From Selenomonadales bacterium (GTDB lineage: Bacteria; Bacillota; Negativicutes; Sporomusales; UBA7701): 64,000 nucleotides of DNA. The stretch's first letter is position 1, and each line of letters begins with the position of its first letter. The notes under the pieces were generated by a model that searched no databases, was not told the origin of the DNA, and was given only the letters and a program-made list of their open reading frames with translations. A program made the position numbers and the translations under genes. Shown in pieces: positions 60,504-64,000 of this stretch. The stretch covers positions 62,001-126,000 of the forward strand of contig JAHDOI010000019.1 in assembly GCA_018434945.1 (NCBI GenBank), given 5' to 3'.

Positions 60504-61226
60504 TTGCGCCTGGTCCTTTGCCTGATCGTGCTTTGGACGATTTTTTGCGGCACCAGCCACGCCGGCTCCGAGATTTATATCAATATTCCCGAGTATAAGC
60601 TCACGTTGATTGACAAAGGACAAGTGGTGAAAAGCTACGATATCGCGGTGGGTACTCCTTACGAGCAGACGCCGGTGGGCAGTTTCGCGGTGTTTTTGAA
60701 GCAGGAATACCCTGTTTGGTACCCTGGCGCGAAGTTCGCCGACCGCACGCCGGTGCCGCCTGGGCCGGACAACCCGCTGGGGAGCCGCTGGATGGAGTTC
60801 GCGCCTTCGTACGGCATCCACGGGACGAATGTGGATTGGTCGATCAGTTACCCGGTGTCGGGGGGCTGTATCCGCATGCATGACGCGGATGCCCGCGAGC
60901 TTTACGAGCGGGTGGATATCGGCACGCCGGTGACGGTGGTGTACGAGACGCTGCTGCTGGTGGAGAAAAAGGACGGACTGTATATTAAGGTGCTGCCGGA
61001 TATTTACGGGCGGCGGACGTCGAGCCGCGAACGTTTCCTGGCGCTGTTCTCGCCGCTGGCCGCAAGATGGCCGACGTTGCGCGAGCCTGTTTTCCCCCTG
61101 AAGGACGCGGATGATGTTTATGAGGTTAAGTTCGCCGCGCGGGAGATATTACCTGCCGGCGGTCCGGGGATGGCGCCAGCCGCCCGGCCGGCGTCGCCGA
61201 GTACGATGCCGCCGGTACCAGAGTGA
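60504..61226 (+). CDS. exported L,D-transpeptidase (YkuD)
   Basis: The 240-residue protein has a signal peptide (RLVLCLIVLWTIFCGTSHA) and a YkuD domain (about 22-150) with catalytic motif YGIHGTNVDWSISYPVSGGC followed by IRMHDADARELYERVD. The C-terminus is Pro/Ala-rich. It is the second such enzyme here and closely resembles the catalytic part of the one at 17311, so the two are paralogues with different C-terminal parts. TTG start with AAGGGAGG upstream. Confidence 0.88.
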   Translation: MRLVLCLIVLWTIFCGTSHAGSEIYINIPEYKLTLIDKGQVVKSYDIAVGTPYEQTPVGSFAVFLKQEYPVWYPGAKFADRTPVPPGPDNPLGSRWMEFAPSYGIHGTNVDWSISYPVSGGCIRMHDADARELYERVDIGTPVTVVYETLLLVEKKDGLYIKVLPDIYGRRTSSRERFLALFSPLAARWPTLREPVFPLKDADDVYEVKFAAREILPAGGPGMAPAARPASPSTMPPVPE

Positions 61227-61237
61227 AGCTGAGGCTG

Positions 61238-61283
61238 TTTGACCGGCCGCGAGCTATGTGAGAGCCGCGGGCCGGTCTTTTTA
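61238..61283 (+). terminator. intrinsic terminator
   Basis: GACCGGCC pairs with GGCCGGTC, with an inner stem in between, followed by TTTTT, about 15 bases after the L,D-transpeptidase stop. Confidence 0.75.
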
Positions 61284-61453
61284 TGCGCGGCGCGGCGGCG
61301 GAGGCCGGCAGGAATCGGCCCTGTCGAAAGGGAATAATGTGGTTGTGCTTTTATTGTAGCTCACGGCGGCTTTAAGGGTAAAATAGCTGTTTGGAATGAC
61401 GGTTATGCCGTGGGTTTATAGGTTGTAGCATTCCGTATGGGGAGGGGTAAGGC

Positions 61454-62113
61454 ATGTTGGTTTCCGAGGCGCTCGCCCGCCGCCGCGCGATCCGTGATTA
61501 CGACCCGGGCTTTTCGATCGACGACGAGGTACTGAGCCGCCTGTTCTCGCTTGTGAAGTTGGCTCCGTCGGCGATGAATCTGCAGCCGTGGGAGTTCATC
61601 GTTGTGCGGGATGCGGCCGCGAAGAAGAAGCTGCGGGCCTGCGCGATGGATCAGTATCAGATCGAGCTGGCTTCGGCGACGGTGATCGTGATGGGCAATA
61701 CCGATATGCTGGCCCATTTCGACCCGGTGTACGCCGACCTGCTGGCTCTGGGCGGCACGACGCCGGAGCGGGTGGAAGGCTCGCGCCGTTATGTGAAAAG
61801 GTTCGACGGGGATGTGCGCTACCGCGAGCTGTGGGCGACGCGGAACGCGGCGTTGGCCGCGATGGCGCTGATGCTGGCGGCGCAGGAGCTGGGCCTCGAT
61901 TCTGGGCCGATGGACGGATTTTATCCGGATAAGATTTTGGAGGCGTTCAACGTGCCGGATAATTTCCTGCCGGTTATGCTGGTGACGCTGGGGCGGCGAG
62001 CGCAGGAGCCCCCTTATCCGCGCCAGTGGCGGCGCGATTTCGAGTCTATGGTGCATCTGGACGCTTTCGGCAAAAAGAAAGGACGGGATTGCATCCCGTC
62101 CGAAGAGTGTTGA
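61454..62113 (+). CDS. nitroreductase family protein
   Basis: The 219-residue FMN protein begins SEALARRRAIRDYDPGFSID, then LAPSAMNLQPWEFIVVRDAA. It carries NAALAAMALMLAAQELGLDS, typical of the nitroreductase fold. The substrate is unknown. The ribosome site is GGGGAGG. The mature end is followed by a hairpin that probably terminates the convergent selenoprotein gene. Confidence 0.88.
   Translation: MLVSEALARRRAIRDYDPGFSIDDEVLSRLFSLVKLAPSAMNLQPWEFIVVRDAAAKKKLRACAMDQYQIELASATVIVMGNTDMLAHFDPVYADLLALGGTTPERVEGSRRYVKRFDGDVRYRELWATRNAALAAMALMLAAQELGLDSGPMDGFYPDKILEAFNVPDNFLPVMLVTLGRRAQEPPYPRQWRRDFESMVHLDAFGKKKGRDCIPSEEC
62079..62105 (-). terminator. terminator of the HesB-like selenoprotein gene
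   Basis: GGACGGGAT pairs with ATCCCGTCC around TGC. Read on the minus strand it is followed by TTTCTTTTTG. It overlaps the last codons of the convergent nitroreductase. Confidence 0.65.
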
Positions 62114-62120
62114 TTATTAT

Positions 62121-62438
62121 CTAACAGCAGCCGCGGCCGCTGTCCGTCTCTATCCCCCGCAGCACGAGTTTGCTGCCGAAGACGGAGGCTGCGGCGTCGA
62201 TTTCTACGTGGCTTTGGTCGCGCAGTGAGCTGTGTACGTAAATTGTGGCGCCGTTAACAGTCCGCTGTTCGTATTCGTTGGCTTCGTTGGCTTCGGGTGT
62301 GCCCCGCCGCACGGACGGGATGGTTCTCACCTGGGGGCCGCCTCAGCCAAAGGTTACTTTTTTCTCGACTTTGACGGTGACGATATTGCCCTCGTCGGCG
62401 ATGAGGGTCTGAGCCTTGGGGCTGATCGTTAGGTTCAT
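62121..62438 (-). CDS. HesB-like selenoprotein with in-frame UGA (Sec32)
   Basis: An ATG at 62438, ten bases after AAAGGAG, opens a frame NLTISPKAQTLIADEGNIVT ... KKVTFG. It meets TGA at codon 32 (62343-62345) and continues GGPQVRTIPSVRRG to TAG at 62121. FG-U-GGP matches the position where HesB/IscA proteins have a cluster-binding Cys, and HesB-like selenoproteins are a known family. The reading frame on both sides is protein-like, and the C-terminus ends GRGCC. A hairpin fitting a bacterial SECIS lies 23 bases after the UGA. Total 105 residues. A conventional annotation would split or truncate it. Confidence 0.78.
62303..62345 (-). promoter_or_regulatory. UGA codon and candidate bacterial SECIS hairpin
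   Basis: After UGA (62345-62343) a stem CCCGUC/GGCGGG closes a CGUGC loop (62319-62303), 23 bases downstream. Bacterial SECIS elements lie in the coding sequence 15-40 bases after UGA and show an apical GU-containing loop, as here. Confidence 0.6.
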
Positions 62439-62619
62439 GGGTCAGCAGCTCCTTTCTCTGGACCCCCCTCCAGGGGGAGGGTGGTTTCTTTTATTGTAAT
62501 ATGGTGCCCAGGAACCGTCAAGGTAATTACGGGGTTTGGCCCGGCCACAGGCCATAATCGATTATTATCGCCTACACCCGGCGAGGTTGTCGCCACAGGC
62601 GCGAATGACGGGAGAAATG

Positions 62620-63855
62620 ATGAAGGATTGTTGTGACGGGATTAAGAACGCCGGACGCCGGGCAGGCGGGAACGGGCTTATGCTGGGCGCTTTCGCGGCG
62701 GGTTGGGCGGTGATCTATGCCGACCGCACGGCGCTGTATCCGCTGCTGTCGGTTATCGCCGGCGATTTCGCGCTGTCGTCGACCGAGGTCGGACTGCTGA
62801 CAAGCACTTATTTTCTCTTCTATCTTGTACTGCAGATTCCGGCGGGGATGGCCGGCGACCGCTGGGGCCTGAAGAAGGTGCTGCTGGTGACCTACGCCCT
62901 GGCGGGCGCCGGGGTGCTCGGCCTGGGTCTGGCGGGGGCGAATTATGCCTTGCTGCTGTTTTTCGTGGGGCTGCACGGCCTGGGCGCCGGGGGGTATTAC
63001 CCGGCGGCGTACGGGACGATGCTGCAGGCGGTGCCGCCGGAGCGGCGCGGTTTCAGCGCGGCGGTCGTCGGTACGGGGATGGCGGCCGGCCTGCTCGCCG
63101 GGCTGGCGATGAGCGGTCCGGTGTACGAGTGGCTGGGCAGCTGGCGGGCGCCCTTTTTGCTTTTGAGTGTGCCGACGTTTATGATGCTGTTGTTTTTCAG
63201 GACGGCGGTGCCCCCGGTAAAGACCGCCTCAGCGGCGTCGTGGCGCGATTACCGGGCTATCCTGACCGATCGCGATCTGTGGCTGATCAATATCGCCACA
63301 TTCACCGCGCTGTACGGTTTCTGGGTGGCGGTGACATGGGGGCCGACTTTTCTCAAGCTGGAACGCGGCTTCAGCCTCGGACAGGCCGGCCTGTACACCG
63401 GCCTGGTGGCTTTGACGGCTCTGCCGGCCGGGCTGGCGTGGGGCCGCCTGTCGGACCGCCACGGCCGTAAGCCGGTCGCTTTGCTGGTTTTACCCTGTGC
63501 GGCGCTGTCGCTGGGGGTGCTGTCGCAGGTGACGAGTCCGCCGGCGATCGTGGCTGCCCTGCTGGCTTTCGGACTGTTCAGCAATTCGGCGTTCACGCCG
63601 GTGATGGCGGCCTGGACGGGGGATATCGTCAGCAAGCGCTATCCGGGGCTGATGGGGGCGGCTGTCGGGGTGTTCAATTTCGTGATCATGACGGCGGCGA
63701 TCGTGGCCCCGACGGTGTCGGGTTTTCTGCGCGACGCGACCGGCTCGCTGGTGCCGGCGATGCTGGCCGGAAGCGCGCTGGTGCTGTGTGGGTCGCTGCT
63801 GATTCTGCTGCTGCCTGGCAAGGCGGCGGAGGAAAAGACGAAGGCCGGGGCATGA
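62620..63855 (+). CDS. major facilitator superfamily transporter
   Basis: The roughly 411-residue protein has 12 hydrophobic helices and typical MFS loop motifs (GDRWGLKKVLL after TM2, GRLSDRHGRKPVAL after TM8). It belongs to the general anion or sugar-acid-like MFS type, but the substrate is not evident. Both ATG 62617 and ATG 62620 are possible after GGGAG; the second is better spaced. The longer frame to 62536 lacks a site. Confidence 0.87.
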   Translation: MKDCCDGIKNAGRRAGGNGLMLGAFAAGWAVIYADRTALYPLLSVIAGDFALSSTEVGLLTSTYFLFYLVLQIPAGMAGDRWGLKKVLLVTYALAGAGVLGLGLAGANYALLLFFVGLHGLGAGGYYPAAYGTMLQAVPPERRGFSAAVVGTGMAAGLLAGLAMSGPVYEWLGSWRAPFLLLSVPTFMMLLFFRTAVPPVKTASAASWRDYRAILTDRDLWLINIATFTALYGFWVAVTWGPTFLKLERGFSLGQAGLYTGLVALTALPAGLAWGRLSDRHGRKPVALLVLPCAALSLGVLSQVTSPPAIVAALLAFGLFSNSAFTPVMAAWTGDIVSKRYPGLMGAAVGVFNFVIMTAAIVAPTVSGFLRDATGSLVPAMLAGSALVLCGSLLILLLPGKAAEEKTKAGA

Positions 63856-63882
63856 TTTATAGCCCGGCCTTCGCTCTTTTTG
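63838..63882 (+). terminator. intrinsic terminator overlapping the MFS stop codon
   Basis: GAAGGCCGGG pairs with CCCGGCCTTC, followed by GCTCTTTTTG. The 5' arm lies in the last codons of the MFS gene. Confidence 0.8.
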
Positions 63883-63886
63883 CGCG

Positions 63887-64000
63887 CTAGACGGGGAAGC
63901 AGGGGCGGCGCGGGAAACAGCCGAACTGGCGCGGGTAGCAGCCGAAGAAGAAGCCCTGGCGGGGGAAGCAGAAGCGGCGCGGGTAGCAGCCGAAGAAGAA
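63887..64000 (-). CDS. C-terminal part of a Cys/Phe/Tyr/Pro-rich repeat protein (runs off right edge)
   Basis: The visible 37 residues form near-repeats (FFFGCYPRRFCFPRQG then FFFGCYPRQFGCFPRRP), ending CFPV at a TAG. The unit GCYPRRF is shared with the tail of the small protein at 331-567. The start lies outside the window. The function is unknown; a cross-linked surface or coat role is a guess. Confidence 0.6.
   Translation of the reverse strand, partial: FFFGCYPRRFCFPRQGFFFGCYPRQFGCFPRRPCFPV

Noticed and set aside
61322-61328. TGTCGAA upstream of the nitroreductase as a Spo0A site
   Set aside because: It is a single 7-base match 130 bases from the gene, expected by chance at this length.
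62121-62438. Pseudogene with a premature stop
   Set aside because: The only interruption is a single TGA at the family's key Cys position, followed by a plausible SECIS hairpin and a fully open, protein-like frame, so selenocysteine is the better explanation.

Overview
The window comes from a high-GC, anaerobic, endospore-forming Firmicute with an outer membrane, most likely a Sporomusa-like member of the Negativicutes. This is inferred from gene content and codon style, not from a marker gene. Supporting signs are Spo0A-box-like sites (TGNCGAA), two exported L,D-transpeptidases, anaerobe oxygen and nitrosative defence genes (rubrerythrin, bacterioferritin, a short hydroxylamine reductase), a probable selenoprotein, and many membrane c-di-GMP enzymes. 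No rRNA, CRISPR array or recognisable insertion sequence was seen.

Layout. 1-10 kb: a gene fragment at the left edge, a Cys/Tyr-rich small protein, a membrane diguanylate cyclase, adenine deaminase, a guanylate-kinase-like protein, bacterioferritin, and a solute-binding lipoprotein paired with a GGDEF/HD-GYP membrane protein. 10-18 kb: two tRNA-Leu, a family 5 solute-binding protein, a lytic transglycosylase, then coaE-mutM-polA and an L,D-transpeptidase. 18-26 kb: a PAS histidine kinase under a cluster of Spo0A-like boxes, then sbcD-sbcC and a flavodoxin-like reductase. 26-32 kb: three tiny hydrophilic genes, effector-like cassette 1, metF, two more tiny genes, and a PAS-PAS-GGDEF-HD-GYP protein. 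32-40 kb: a glycogen cluster (carbohydrate-binding module, GH13-GH77 fusion, glgP, glgA). 40-43 kb: effector-like cassette 2. 44-52 kb: enoyl-CoA hydratase, M20 amidohydrolase, Mrp-type ATPase with DUF5320 and DUF134 genes, a cysteine-desulfidase-like protein, a secreted protease, a CGGC protein and rubrerythrin. 52-64 kb: tRNA-Leu, metallopeptidase, old-yellow-enzyme, tupA-like protein, hcp, small membrane proteins, dapA, L,D-transpeptidase, nitroreductase, HesB-like selenoprotein, an MFS transporter and, at the right edge, a second Cys/Tyr-rich repeat protein.

The most novel-looking signal is a pair of unlinked cassettes at 26.8-28.2 kb and 40.45-42.9 kb. Each has a near-identical upstream region and leader hairpin, a near-identical N-terminal module of about 97 residues, a completely different C-terminus (one with a GH19 lysozyme/chitinase-like domain, one with a hydrophobic hairpin), a hairpin after the gene, and then a small membrane protein or lipoprotein. 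In the GH19 cassette the partner resembles DUF3298 (RsiV-like) proteins, a family known to bind lysozyme. This is the architecture of a polymorphic toxin/immunity system, with an N-terminal module I do not recognise.

Two dispersed palindromic repeat families with visible compensatory base changes (nine and three copies) occupy many intergenic gaps, often directly at stop codons. The + strand changes from C-rich to G-rich near 32.3 kb whatever the gene orientation, which is a GC-skew switch. Coordinates read by eye from sequence lines may be off by one base for short sites.
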